This document shows, one piece after another, positions 32,379-39,763 of a stretch of DNA of 64,000 nucleotides. The notes beneath the pieces are model-generated. The model did no database searches and was not told the origin of the DNA. It saw only the letters and a list, made by a program, of their open reading frames with translations. The first letter of the stretch is position 1. Each line of letters opens with the position of its first letter. Both the position numbers and the translations under genes were made by a program. The DNA comes from Flavobacteriaceae bacterium (GTDB lineage Bacteria; Bacteroidota; Bacteroidia; Flavobacteriales; Flavobacteriaceae): the NCBI GenBank assembly GCA_013003555.1, contig JABDIV010000090.1:169356-233355 (forward strand), written 5' to 3'.

Positions 32379-32888
32379 ATGACACAAGCTGAGTTTTTAA
32401 ATACTGTGATGCCTTTTCAGGATAAGGTATTCCGTTTAGCAAAGCGGTTGCTAATCTCAAAGGAGGAAGCAGAAGATGCGACTCAGGAGATCTTGATGAA
32501 GCTATGGAATAACAAGGGTCAAATGGAGAAGTACAGAAATGTTGAAGCCTTTGCCATGACGATGACCAAGAATTTTTGCCTGGATCGGTTAAAATCGAAA
32601 AATGCGCAAAATTTAAAGATTGTTCACAGCAATTACAAGGATGGTCAGACTCCTTTGCAAAAACAGCTTGAATTGCAGGACAGCGTCGATTGGGTTGGGC
32701 GAATTATAGAAACCCTTCCGGAACAACAAAAACTGGTTCTGCAATTGCGAGATATCGAACAATATGAGTTTAAGGAGATCGCAGAAATATTAAAAATGAA
32801 TGAAACAGCAGTTCGGGTAAGTTTAAGCCGGGCTCGCAAAACGATAAGAGAACAATTAACAAAAACACATAGTTATGGTGTTCAATGA
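32379..32888 (+). CDS. ECF-type RNA polymerase sigma factor (second module)
   Basis: A 169-residue ECF sigma factor. Region 2: FQDKVFRLAKRLLISKEEAED, ATQEILMKLWNNKGQM and NVEAFAMTMTKNFCLD; region 4: LPEQQKLVLQLRDIEQYEF with helix-turn-helix EFKEIAEILKMNETAVRVSLSRARK. It differs clearly from the first ECF factor in this window. Its end overlaps the next gene by 14 bases, so sigma and anti-sigma are translated together. No TAnnTTTG box was seen in front of it, in keeping with a promoter read by an alternative sigma factor, probably itself. Confidence 0.92.
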   Translation: MTQAEFLNTVMPFQDKVFRLAKRLLISKEEAEDATQEILMKLWNNKGQMEKYRNVEAFAMTMTKNFCLDRLKSKNAQNLKIVHSNYKDGQTPLQKQLELQDSVDWVGRIIETLPEQQKLVLQLRDIEQYEFKEIAEILKMNETAVRVSLSRARKTIREQLTKTHSYGVQ

Positions 32889-33375
32889 TATAGAAAAATT
32901 GATTGAACGGTATGAAAACGCCGAAACAACCATCCAGGAAGAGGAGCAGTTAAAACGCTATTTTTCACAAGAAACTGTCGAGCCACATCTGGAGGTTTAT
33001 AAGCCGATGTTTGCATACTTTGCTCAAACCCAAAATGAACAATTCACAAAAGACGTTCCATTAAAAACTAAAAAAACATACGTGTTGTATCAATGGATTT
33101 CTGTCGCAGCCGTGGTCGTTATTATGCTGGGTTTAGTGTTTACAAATCCGTTTGAAAGTTCACAACGAACCTTTGCTGAATTAACACCTCAGGAGCAACA
33201 GGATTATGAAAAGGCCATGCAGGCATTCAACCTGTTATCCTCTAACTTTAAAAAGGGTACCGATAATATTACCGCTATAAGCCGTGTATCGGAAGCTTTT
33301 GATCAAGGTCAGGAGAAGTTCAACAGGCTAAACGAATTTGATAATGCAACAGATAGAATATTTAAATACGAATAA
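32875..33375 (+). CDS. Anti-sigma-like single-pass membrane protein
   Basis: A 166-residue protein overlapping the sigma gene. A helical cytoplasmic part (VFNDIEKLIERYENAETTIQ, EEEQLKRYFSQETV) is followed by one membrane helix at about 72-89 (YQWISVAAVVVIMLGLVF) and a periplasmic tail of about 75 residues. Order and topology fit an anti-sigma factor. It has no zinc motif and does not share the GFKxPDxYFD repeat of the first module's anti-sigma protein. Called by context more than by sequence. Confidence 0.68.
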   Translation: MVFNDIEKLIERYENAETTIQEEEQLKRYFSQETVEPHLEVYKPMFAYFAQTQNEQFTKDVPLKTKKTYVLYQWISVAAVVVIMLGLVFTNPFESSQRTFAELTPQEQQDYEKAMQAFNLLSSNFKKGTDNITAISRVSEAFDQGQEKFNRLNEFDNATDRIFKYE

Positions 33376-33404
33376 ATAAAAGAACATAATTAAAACTCGA
33401 AAAG

Positions 33405-33974
33405 ATGAAAAAATTAGTAATGATCATAGCCATATTAGTGGCGCCTATCGCAACCTTCGGACAAGGATTGTTTGATAAGTATGAAGAAAACGATGAGGTT
33501 ACCTCGGTTGTTTTTACACAAAAGGTATTCAGAATGTTAGCTGAATTGAAATTAGACATCGAAGATCCAGAAGCTAAGGAAGTATTAGACATGGCTTCTA
33601 ACATCACTGGATTGAAGGTGTTGACTACGGGCGATGAAAAGGTTTCCGCTCAAATGAAAGCCGATGTAGAACGCCATCTGAAAAGCAGTCAGTTAGAAGA
33701 ATTAATGCGCATTAAAGATGGTGACCAAACGGTTAAATTCTATGTAAAAGAAGGCAAGGACGATAATCACGTTAAGGAATTGCTGATGTTTGCTTCCGGT
33801 TTGAAAGAAGCCATGAAAGACCAGGATATTTCCATCAATGGAGAAAAACGTGAATTTGAGACCGTCTTGTTATCACTTACCGGAGATATCGACTTGAGAC
33901 AAGTGTCTAAATTAGCCAATAAAATGGACGTTCCGGGAGGTAAGCAACTTGAAAAGGTAAACGATAAAAATTAA
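33405..33974 (+). CDS. DUF4252 exported protein, first of tandem pair
   Basis: A 189-residue protein with signal peptide MKKLVMIIAILVAPIATFGQ and one DUF4252 domain (VTSVVFTQKVFRMLAEL, LKVLTTGDEKVSAQMKADVE, LSLTGDIDLRQVSKLANKMD). DUF4252 proteins are Bacteroidota envelope proteins of unknown function that often follow ECF sigma genes. The mature protein stays in the periplasm as there is no lipobox. It is probably the output or sensor of the ECF module. The paralogue follows after 12 bases. Confidence 0.85.
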   Translation: MKKLVMIIAILVAPIATFGQGLFDKYEENDEVTSVVFTQKVFRMLAELKLDIEDPEAKEVLDMASNITGLKVLTTGDEKVSAQMKADVERHLKSSQLEELMRIKDGDQTVKFYVKEGKDDNHVKELLMFASGLKEAMKDQDISINGEKREFETVLLSLTGDIDLRQVSKLANKMDVPGGKQLEKVNDKN

Positions 33975-33986
33975 TCAAATCAATCA

Positions 33987-34577
33987 ATGCTTAAATCAAT
34001 CAAAAACGGCGTAATGGCTCTTCTTTTGGTCACAACCCTGGTGGGCTGTGACCAAAAGGAGTCTTTACAGGCCTATTATGTCAACAATCAGGAGGCGCCG
34101 AATTTTATGTCGGTTGATATCCCGGTGAGTTTCGTCAATTTGGAAAATGTTGAGTTAACAGCCGATCAGAAGGAGGCTTATGAGTCTATCGACAAATTGA
34201 ATATGCTCGGGTACCAGAAGAAGGAGAACAATGAAGAAGAATACAGGGCAGAGCTCGAAAAGGTAAGAGTATTGTTAAAAGACGAAAAATACGAGGAGTT
34301 GTTTCGAGGAGGAAACAATAAAGACGGCAGGGTGATCATAAAATATATCGGTACAGATACCACGATAGATGAGTTGATCGTTTTTGGAAATGCCAATGCC
34401 ACGGGATTCGCAATTATTCGTGTTTTAGGCGATAAAATGGATCCTGCTAAGATTATGAAACTCGGTGATGTGATCAATAAGATTGAATCGGAGGAGAATG
34501 CCGTTCAGGACTTTATGGAGTTTTTTAGTCCGTTAACAGGTAAAGAGATTGCAATTGACTCCTTGAGTATTGAATAG
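33987..34577 (+). CDS. DUF4252 lipoprotein, second of tandem pair
   Basis: A 196-residue lipoprotein: signal ending LLLVTTLVGC with the lipidated Cys at 21. The mature part shares the DUF4252 layout with the upstream gene (DIPVSFVNLENVELTADQKE, GTDTTIDELIVFGNANATGFAIIRVLGD, PAKIMKLGDVINKIE), but sequence identity between the two is low. One member is soluble and the other membrane-bound, so they may form a pair across the periplasm. It ends the four-gene ECF operon, followed by a terminator. Confidence 0.84.
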   Translation: MLKSIKNGVMALLLVTTLVGCDQKESLQAYYVNNQEAPNFMSVDIPVSFVNLENVELTADQKEAYESIDKLNMLGYQKKENNEEEYRAELEKVRVLLKDEKYEELFRGGNNKDGRVIIKYIGTDTTIDELIVFGNANATGFAIIRVLGDKMDPAKIMKLGDVINKIESEENAVQDFMEFFSPLTGKEIAIDSLSIE

Positions 34578-34600
34578 ATCAAAGCTTAAAATATAATTAA

Positions 34601-34628
34601 AACCTGCCTATTCCGGCGGGTTTTTTTT
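34601..34628. terminator. Terminator of the second ECF operon
   Basis: AACCTGCC pairs with GGCGGGTT (one G-T pair) around a four-base loop, then T8. The right part overlaps the last codons and stop of the convergent small membrane protein gene. Confidence 0.8.
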
Positions 34629-34796
34629 ATCTGTTCGATCCTTTGCTTTAGTCATAACGATATGGATAACTATTGCCAAGAAACCTAGAAAGAGTAGGGC
34701 CTTAACCAAAGGATTATCTGAAATACCCAGTATTCCGGCTAATAGAAAGAATAAAATAAATGCTACGGTTCCAATGAGTGCACTCTTGTCATTCAT
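34608..34796 (-). CDS. Small two-helix membrane protein coupled to purB
   Basis: A 62-residue protein with two membrane helices (LIGTVAFILFFLLAGILGI and ALLFLGFLAIVIHIVMT) and a basic tail. Its ATG overlaps the purB stop codon by one base (TAATG), typical of translational coupling, which supports it being real in spite of the size. Its last residues and stop codon are encoded in the stem of the convergent terminator. No family recognised. Confidence 0.6.
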   Translation of the reverse strand: MNDKSALIGTVAFILFFLLAGILGISDNPLVKALLFLGFLAIVIHIVMTKAKDRTDKKNPPE

Positions 34797-36139
34797 TATA
34801 TGCCTGTGTAATTTGACGGATTAATCGCGTGAAGTTCAGATTTAATCGTTTCGTCAACATCAAGCGAATCGATAAATTCAATTATCGATTTTTCGTTGAT
34901 ATGCACATTTGTGCGTGTTAAGCCTTTCAACGCCTCATAGGGATTTGGATAACCTTCCCGCCTTAATATCGTTTGAATAGCCTCTGCCACTACAGCCCAG
35001 TTATGATCGAGATCAGTTTTAATCTTTTCAACATTAAGCAATAATTTTCCAAGCCCTTTAATAGTTGAACCAAACCCGATAAGCGTATGACCAAATGGCA
35101 CTCCGACATTTCTCAAAACCGTGCTATCGGTTAGATCGCGTTGCAGCCTTGAGATGGGTAATTTAGCCGCCAGATGTTCAAAAATGGCATTCGCCAAACC
35201 GAGATTACCTTCACTGTTTTCAAAATCGATAGGATTGACCTTATGCGGCATGGCAGAACTGCCAACTTCACCGCTTTTGATCTTCTGCTTGAAATAATCC
35301 ATGGAAACATACGTCCAGATATCGCGGTTAAGATCGATAATTATTGTGTTTATCCGTTTTAAACAATCAAACAAAGCCGCCATATGATCGTAATGTTCGA
35401 TCTGGGTAGTCGGGAAAGAGTGTTGAAGGCCTAATTTTTCCTGTACGAACTGTCCGCCGAATTCTTTCCAGTCAATCTCGGGATAGGCCACCTTATGCGC
35501 ATTGAAATTTCCTGTTGCTCCTCCAAATTTTGCAGCGCTTGGTATATCATTTAGTAGGTTGAATTGCTCTTTGAGCCGAACCACGAAAACGTCAATTTCC
35601 TTACCTAATCGAGTAGGTGAGGCCGGTTGTCCGTGTGTTCTTGCTAACATGGGCACATCATTCCAGCCGAGTGCGAGTTCCGACAGTTTTTCAAGGACAC
35701 GGAAATACTCCGGCACATATATATCGTTCATCGCATCCTTTATGCTTAAAGGGATAGCGGTATTATTTATATCCTGAGAGGTTAAGCCAAAATGTATGAA
35801 CTCTTTATATTCCGAGAGGTTCAACCCGTCGAATTTATCTTTAATGAAATATTCTACGGCTTTAACATCGTGATTCGTGGTTTGTTCGATAGTTTTTATG
35901 GCGAGGGCATCCTCGGTAGTAAAGGTTTGATAAATCGCCCGTAATTCGTCCAAGTCTTCCGGACTTATACCGGCCAGCTGAGGAAGAGGGATCTCACATA
36001 GGGAAATGAAGTACTCAATTTCAACTAAAATACGATATTTGATGAGAGCCTCCTCTGAAAAATATTTTGAAAGTGTCTCTACTTTCTTTCGATAACGGCC
36101 ATCGATTGGCGATATGGCATTAAGACTTGATAGGGTCAT
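34796..36139 (-). CDS. purB: Adenylosuccinate lyase
   Basis: A 447-residue enzyme of the fumarase/aspartase superfamily that removes fumarate from SAICAR and from adenylosuccinate in purine synthesis. The signature loop is SSAMPHKVNPIDFENSEGN; other conserved parts are ISPIDGRYRKK at the N-terminus, HFGLTSQDINNTA and MLARTHGQPASPTRLG. It belongs to the longer E. coli-like PurB group. The frame runs nine codons further upstream, but the ATG at 36139 (MTLSSLNAISPIDGRY) gives the normal start. Transcribed with a small membrane protein gene behind it. Confidence 0.96.
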   Translation of the reverse strand: MTLSSLNAISPIDGRYRKKVETLSKYFSEEALIKYRILVEIEYFISLCEIPLPQLAGISPEDLDELRAIYQTFTTEDALAIKTIEQTTNHDVKAVEYFIKDKFDGLNLSEYKEFIHFGLTSQDINNTAIPLSIKDAMNDIYVPEYFRVLEKLSELALGWNDVPMLARTHGQPASPTRLGKEIDVFVVRLKEQFNLLNDIPSAAKFGGATGNFNAHKVAYPEIDWKEFGGQFVQEKLGLQHSFPTTQIEHYDHMAALFDCLKRINTIIIDLNRDIWTYVSMDYFKQKIKSGEVGSSAMPHKVNPIDFENSEGNLGLANAIFEHLAAKLPISRLQRDLTDSTVLRNVGVPFGHTLIGFGSTIKGLGKLLLNVEKIKTDLDHNWAVVAEAIQTILRREGYPNPYEALKGLTRTNVHINEKSIIEFIDSLDVDETIKSELHAINPSNYTGI

Positions 36140-36163
36140 AAATCCTGAAATTTTATGAAAGCT

Positions 36164-36171
36164 CAAAGATA
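36164..36171 (-). promoter_or_regulatory. -7 promoter box of purB
   Basis: TATCTTTG on the minus strand, exact TAnnTTTG, 25 bases before the ATG at 36139. No TTG at the right distance. Confidence 0.45.
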
Positions 36172-36197
36172 ACTAATTGACCTAGCATAGACATTTT

Positions 36198-36767
36198 TCA
36201 ATTGTCGTTTTTTAAAATATTTAGAATCCGCCCGGCTCGCACCTTATATCCGGCACTTCCATGTGCATAGTTTCTTTCCAGAATCAGGATCAGTTCGGGA
36301 TGAATCCAATCGAATTCATAACCCAACCGGAATAGGTTAGTCATACCATAGGCCTTGGGTGCAATGGCATAATCCCCGATGAGATAATCAAAAGACTGTT
36401 CGATGATTCGTTCCCGCTGTGTTTTGGTTAAGGCAGTTTGAACGGGATTTTCAATTTTACTATAAAACGCTTCAATCAGGCATTCACAAATTTTGGCTAT
36501 GGGACGTACAGCTGCATCAAAATGAATTTGAGCCATATTAGACGTTATCCTGTTTAAATAGGGTAATATGGCATACAGATCTTCACGTACGATAAACTCA
36601 AGAAGTAAGGCCGCTTTGCAGGATTTCCTGTTATTAACATCAAATGCTAAATCCAGAACCTGGGGTAGCAGATCGGGATTGTCGATTACCAGTCGCGCGT
36701 AGTATTGACGGTGTTCACGCGAATGATTGACATATTCTAATTCCTTGTTAAGATCGAATGCGGTCAT
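36198..36767 (-). CDS. All-helical protein of unknown function
   Basis: A 189-residue soluble protein, predicted all-helical and without signal peptide. Stretches such as LLPQVLDLAFDVNNRKSCKAALLLEFIVRED and AAVRPIAKICECLIEAFYSKIE resemble HEAT-like repeats. It ends 58 bases before the purB start on the same strand and I recall similar genes upstream of purB in other flavobacteria. No catalytic motif seen; it may be a scaffold or regulator. Confidence 0.65.
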   Translation of the reverse strand: MTAFDLNKELEYVNHSREHRQYYARLVIDNPDLLPQVLDLAFDVNNRKSCKAALLLEFIVREDLYAILPYLNRITSNMAQIHFDAAVRPIAKICECLIEAFYSKIENPVQTALTKTQRERIIEQSFDYLIGDYAIAPKAYGMTNLFRLGYEFDWIHPELILILERNYAHGSAGYKVRAGRILNILKNDN

Positions 36768-36813
36768 ACTTTTTTTATCTACTTTTAAATTACAAAATTC
36801 AATATCAACCTAA

Positions 36814-37287
36814 ATGAAAATTGTAAAAAAAATTCTATATGCTGCACTCATCCTTCTTGTGATCGCTCAGTTTTTCGGACCCGATCGGAATGAAGGCGAT
36901 GTAGCTTCAATCGATGCATTTATTAACGACACCAATCCGCCGGATGATGTGCATATAATCATGAAACAGGCTTGTTTTGACTGTCATAGCGATCGAACTC
37001 GTTATCCTTGGTATAACAGGATCACACCTGTAAATTATTGGATTGCCGATCATGTAAAACACGGCAAAGGTGAATTTAATGTTTCTGAATGGGATGCCTA
37101 TTCCGATAAGAAAAAAGATCATAAACTTGAAGAACTCGTCGAAGAAGTCAAGTCGAAACATATGCCGCTTGATTCTTATACCTGGATACATGACGATGCC
37201 AGATTGAGTGATGAGCAGATCGAATCTCTGATCTCCTGGGCCGATATGGCCAGAACGAAATACGGTTTGAAAGACCGCCCGCAATAA
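36814..37287 (+). CDS. Haem-binding domain protein (periplasmic c-type haem)
   Basis: A 157-residue protein with an N-terminal membrane anchor (ILYAALILLVIAQFFG) and a haem-binding domain of the type with one CxxCH site, here CFDCH at residues 54-58, followed by SDRTRYPWYNRITPVNYWIADHV, which is the signature of this Bacteroidota/proteobacterial family. A conserved MPLDSYTWIH segment may supply the second axial ligand. It would carry covalently bound haem c in the periplasm. It is followed after five bases by a glycosyltransferase gene; the functional link is unclear. Confidence 0.88.
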   Translation: MKIVKKILYAALILLVIAQFFGPDRNEGDVASIDAFINDTNPPDDVHIIMKQACFDCHSDRTRYPWYNRITPVNYWIADHVKHGKGEFNVSEWDAYSDKKKDHKLEELVEEVKSKHMPLDSYTWIHDDARLSDEQIESLISWADMARTKYGLKDRPQ

Positions 37288-37292
37288 GTCAG

Positions 37293-38522
37293 ATGAAAAA
37301 TATTTTGATCATCGCCCTGGTTTGGCCTGAGCCCAACAGCTCGGCAGCTGGAGCTCATCTGTTGAGTTTAATCAAAAGCCTGCAACCGATTGCCGGAAAA
37401 ATTTCTTTCGGATGCACATCTCAGCCTTCTGATCGATCAATCGATTTAAATGACATCAATGTTGAGGCTTTTACGATAAAAGTTAATGATCCGGAATTTG
37501 ATAACGTTCTTGCAAAATTAAATCCTGACCTTGTTATTTTTGATCGCTATGTCGCCGAGGAGCAATTTGGCTGGCGCGTTGCTTTAAATTGTCCGAAAGC
37601 AATGCGAATTCTCAATACAGAAGATCTGCACGGGTTGCGAGCAGCACGGGAATTAGCACTAAAAAAAAATGAAGCATTTGATTTAGGACACTATTTCAAC
37701 GATGTGGCTAAACGCGAAGTGGCCAGTATATTGCGCAGTGATATGAGTTTGATCATTTCTGAATTTGAACTGAACTGGCTTAAAACTGTCTGTCATGTTC
37801 CGGAAACCATGTTGGTTTACTTCCCTTTACTCATCAATACAGAAGCGATTGAAACCTCGGGGAACCTACCTTCATTTGACGACCGTAAAGGTTATATGTT
37901 CATCGGGAATTTTCGTCATCAACCCAATGTTGACGCTATCGAATTCTTAATACGGGACATATGGCCTGGAATCCGGGAGCATGATAATGAAGCAGAACTT
38001 TACATATTTGGAGCCTATATGCCCAAGCAGAAATCCAGTTTGCAAGATGAAGACGCCGGGATTTATATGAAAGGCTTTGCTGAAAATCTTGAATCGACAT
38101 TTCAATCGGCGAAAATTTGTCTTGCGCCACTTCGTTACGGTGCCGGACTAAAAGGTAAGTTGATCGATGCCATGTTTTACGGTACGCCCTTCATTACAAC
38201 ATCAATTGGTGCCGAAGGTCTCCGACTTGATTTTCCCAAACAAGTGGTTGATGATCCGGCTGATTTTATCAGATATTCTGTAAAACTATATTATGATCGT
38301 GAATTATGGAACGAAAGTCTGGCCAGGGGATTAAAGCATGTCAAACAACATTTCGAGTTCGAAGGCCATGCTAAGAGGTTGGTCGATCGAATTTTGGAAA
38401 TCAGCGATTTGACCAACCATCGACAAAACCATTTTTTAAGTGCCGTACTATGGCATCAGTCCCTTCAAAGCACCCGTTACCTGAGTAAATGGATAGAGGA
38501 GAAAAATAAAAACAAAAAATAA
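37293..38522 (+). CDS. Family 4-like glycosyltransferase
   Basis: A 409-residue GT-B glycosyltransferase. The N-terminal domain starts NILIIALVWPEPNSSAAG; the C-terminal domain has FIGNFRHQPNVDAIEFLIRDIWP, the stretch FGAYMPKQ, and a donor-binding end ICLAPLRYGAGLKGKLIDAMFYGTPFI with the conserved GxGxKxK-like and E/D sites (SIGAEGL). The EX7E-type acidic pair is only partly clear. It probably adds a sugar to a cell-surface polysaccharide or glycoprotein. It is second in an operon behind the haem-binding gene. Confidence 0.83.
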   Translation: MKNILIIALVWPEPNSSAAGAHLLSLIKSLQPIAGKISFGCTSQPSDRSIDLNDINVEAFTIKVNDPEFDNVLAKLNPDLVIFDRYVAEEQFGWRVALNCPKAMRILNTEDLHGLRAARELALKKNEAFDLGHYFNDVAKREVASILRSDMSLIISEFELNWLKTVCHVPETMLVYFPLLINTEAIETSGNLPSFDDRKGYMFIGNFRHQPNVDAIEFLIRDIWPGIREHDNEAELYIFGAYMPKQKSSLQDEDAGIYMKGFAENLESTFQSAKICLAPLRYGAGLKGKLIDAMFYGTPFITTSIGAEGLRLDFPKQVVDDPADFIRYSVKLYYDRELWNESLARGLKHVKQHFEFEGHAKRLVDRILEISDLTNHRQNHFLSAVLWHQSLQSTRYLSKWIEEKNKNKK

Positions 38523-38524
38523 TA

Positions 38525-38602
38525 TTTGTTTTATTCAGAAATGTAAAGTATATTTGTCATATAGTAAAAATAATTTGTCTAAATAATAAATATATTTGTC
38601 AT
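38525..38602 (+). promoter_or_regulatory. Promoter with three 21-bp-spaced operator-like repeats
   Basis: TTTGTC occurs at 38553-38558, 38574-38579 and 38595-38600, exactly 21 bp apart; the outer two are within identical 12-mers TATATTTGTCAT (38549-38560 and 38591-38602). A related TTTGTT is at 38525. The first copy contains TATATTTG, a -7 box with TTG 20 nt upstream (38526-38528). The other copies lie between this promoter and the ATG at 38605. Confidence 0.65.
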
Positions 38603-38604
38603 TT

Positions 38605-39051
38605 ATGAGTAAGATAAATCATGTAGAATGCGAGCGGAATAGGCTCAATCGGTTGATCGGTTTTAGGTTACCCCACCTTTATCAACGTCTCGGGTGGATT
38701 GTTTCAATAGCAGCCCTTTTAATAATCTTCAGTCGGCTGGTTACAGCAGAACAGCCAGAAGTATTACGCGAAATAGGTAGAAAGGGATTACTTATAGGTA
38801 TGCTTTTAATCTCCCTGTCCAAAGACAAGGAAGAGGATGAGTTAACCGATAAATTACGCGCACAGTCTTATGCGCTTGCTTTTATAATTGGAGTCGTATA
38901 TACCCTTGTGATGCCCCTTGTAGATTTTGGTGTTTCAAACGCTTTAAAACCGGAAGGAGAATCGTTCAAGGATTTGGGTGATTTCCAGGTTTTGGTGTTC
39001 ATGCTAATGATTCAACTAATGTTTTATTATACTTTGAAACGCGCGCGATAA
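38605..39051 (+). CDS. Membrane protein paired with XRE regulator
   Basis: A 148-residue inner membrane protein with four likely helices (RLGWIVSIAALLIIFSRLV; EIGRKGLLIGMLLISL; SYALAFIIGVVYTLVMPLV; FQVLVFMLMIQLMFYYTL) and a charged cytoplasmic loop SKDKEEDELTDKLRAQ. Start at the ATG 38605; the frame opens three codons earlier at a TTG inside the operator repeat. Its stop overlaps the ATG of the XRE regulator (TAATG). Such membrane-protein/XRE pairs recur in Bacteroidota and Firmicutes; the membrane protein may sequester or signal to the regulator. No named family recognised. Confidence 0.75.
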   Translation: MSKINHVECERNRLNRLIGFRLPHLYQRLGWIVSIAALLIIFSRLVTAEQPEVLREIGRKGLLIGMLLISLSKDKEEDELTDKLRAQSYALAFIIGVVYTLVMPLVDFGVSNALKPEGESFKDLGDFQVLVFMLMIQLMFYYTLKRAR

Positions 39052-39251
39052 TGCAAAACAGAATAAAAATAGAACGCGCTATATTGGATATTACCCAGGA
39101 GGATTTGGCAAAAAAAATAGGCGTATCAAGGCAGACTATCAATTCAATTGAGGCCAATCGATATGTACCCTCAACGGTGCTGGCACTTAAGCTTTCCAAT
39201 ATCTTCAATAAACCCGTCAATGATTTCTTCAGTATCGATGAGCATGATTAG
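39051..39251 (+). CDS. XRE-family helix-turn-helix regulator
   Basis: A 66-residue DNA-binding protein consisting of little more than one HTH_3/Cro-type domain: RIKIERAILDITQEDLAKKIGVSRQTINSIEANRYVPS, followed by LALKLSNIFNKPVNDFFS. This is the compact YozG-like type. It starts on the last base of the membrane-protein stop codon, so both are coupled. The likely target is the set of 21-bp-spaced repeats in front of the pair. Its last four bases overlap the convergent gene. Confidence 0.92.
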   Translation: MQNRIKIERAILDITQEDLAKKIGVSRQTINSIEANRYVPSTVLALKLSNIFNKPVNDFFSIDEHD

Positions 39252-39763
39252 AGCCTTGGATTGGTTTCCTTTAGAAGGATGGCACCTTTATAGCTTAAAA
39301 AATAACATATGATAATACCAAAAAAGGTATAGGGAATCGAGAGCGCAATGATTAACCAGCCAAACTGCAATCCCTTAAGTGTTCCGTCTAAAATCATTTT
39401 AATTACCCAATTGTCAGGAAAAAAGCCAGCTTGCATATCGTGATAGTGCCAAAGCATTCCGCCAAATGGGGAACTGCCGATAATGGTCAAGAAAACAATT
39501 ACTGAAGTCCAGGCAAGTCGGCTATAAACATTCGCCCGTACCATGCGCCTGCTGAAGGCCGTGGCGAGGATGCCGTAAATGAAACAACTTATTGCTATGT
39601 AACCAACGGGATGTGAGTCATGATAAAGAAACATCCTGAAAAAACGTCCGAAAACATAACCATCCGGCATGATTGCTGACAGCAAATAATATCCGGGAAG
39701 GGCAATACCAAAACTGAAAAGCCAGAAAAAGATGAGTTGTTTTATGATTGTTCTGCGCTTCAA
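39248..39763 (-). CDS. Four-helix membrane protein of unknown function
   Basis: A 171-residue membrane protein with about four to five helices (LIFFWLFSFGIALPGYYLL; VGYIAISCFIYGILATAF; LAWTSVIVFLTIIGSSPFGGML; FGWLIIALSIPYTFFGIIICYFL). The start is a TTG overlapping the cobB stop (TTGA); there is no ATG before residue 30. Conserved-looking YHDSHPVG and WHYHDMQAG carry histidines. No family recognised. It is probably co-transcribed with the sirtuin gene. Confidence 0.68.
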   Translation of the reverse strand: MKRRTIIKQLIFFWLFSFGIALPGYYLLSAIMPDGYVFGRFFRMFLYHDSHPVGYIAISCFIYGILATAFSRRMVRANVYSRLAWTSVIVFLTIIGSSPFGGMLWHYHDMQAGFFPDNWVIKMILDGTLKGLQFGWLIIALSIPYTFFGIIICYFLSYKGAILLKETNPRL

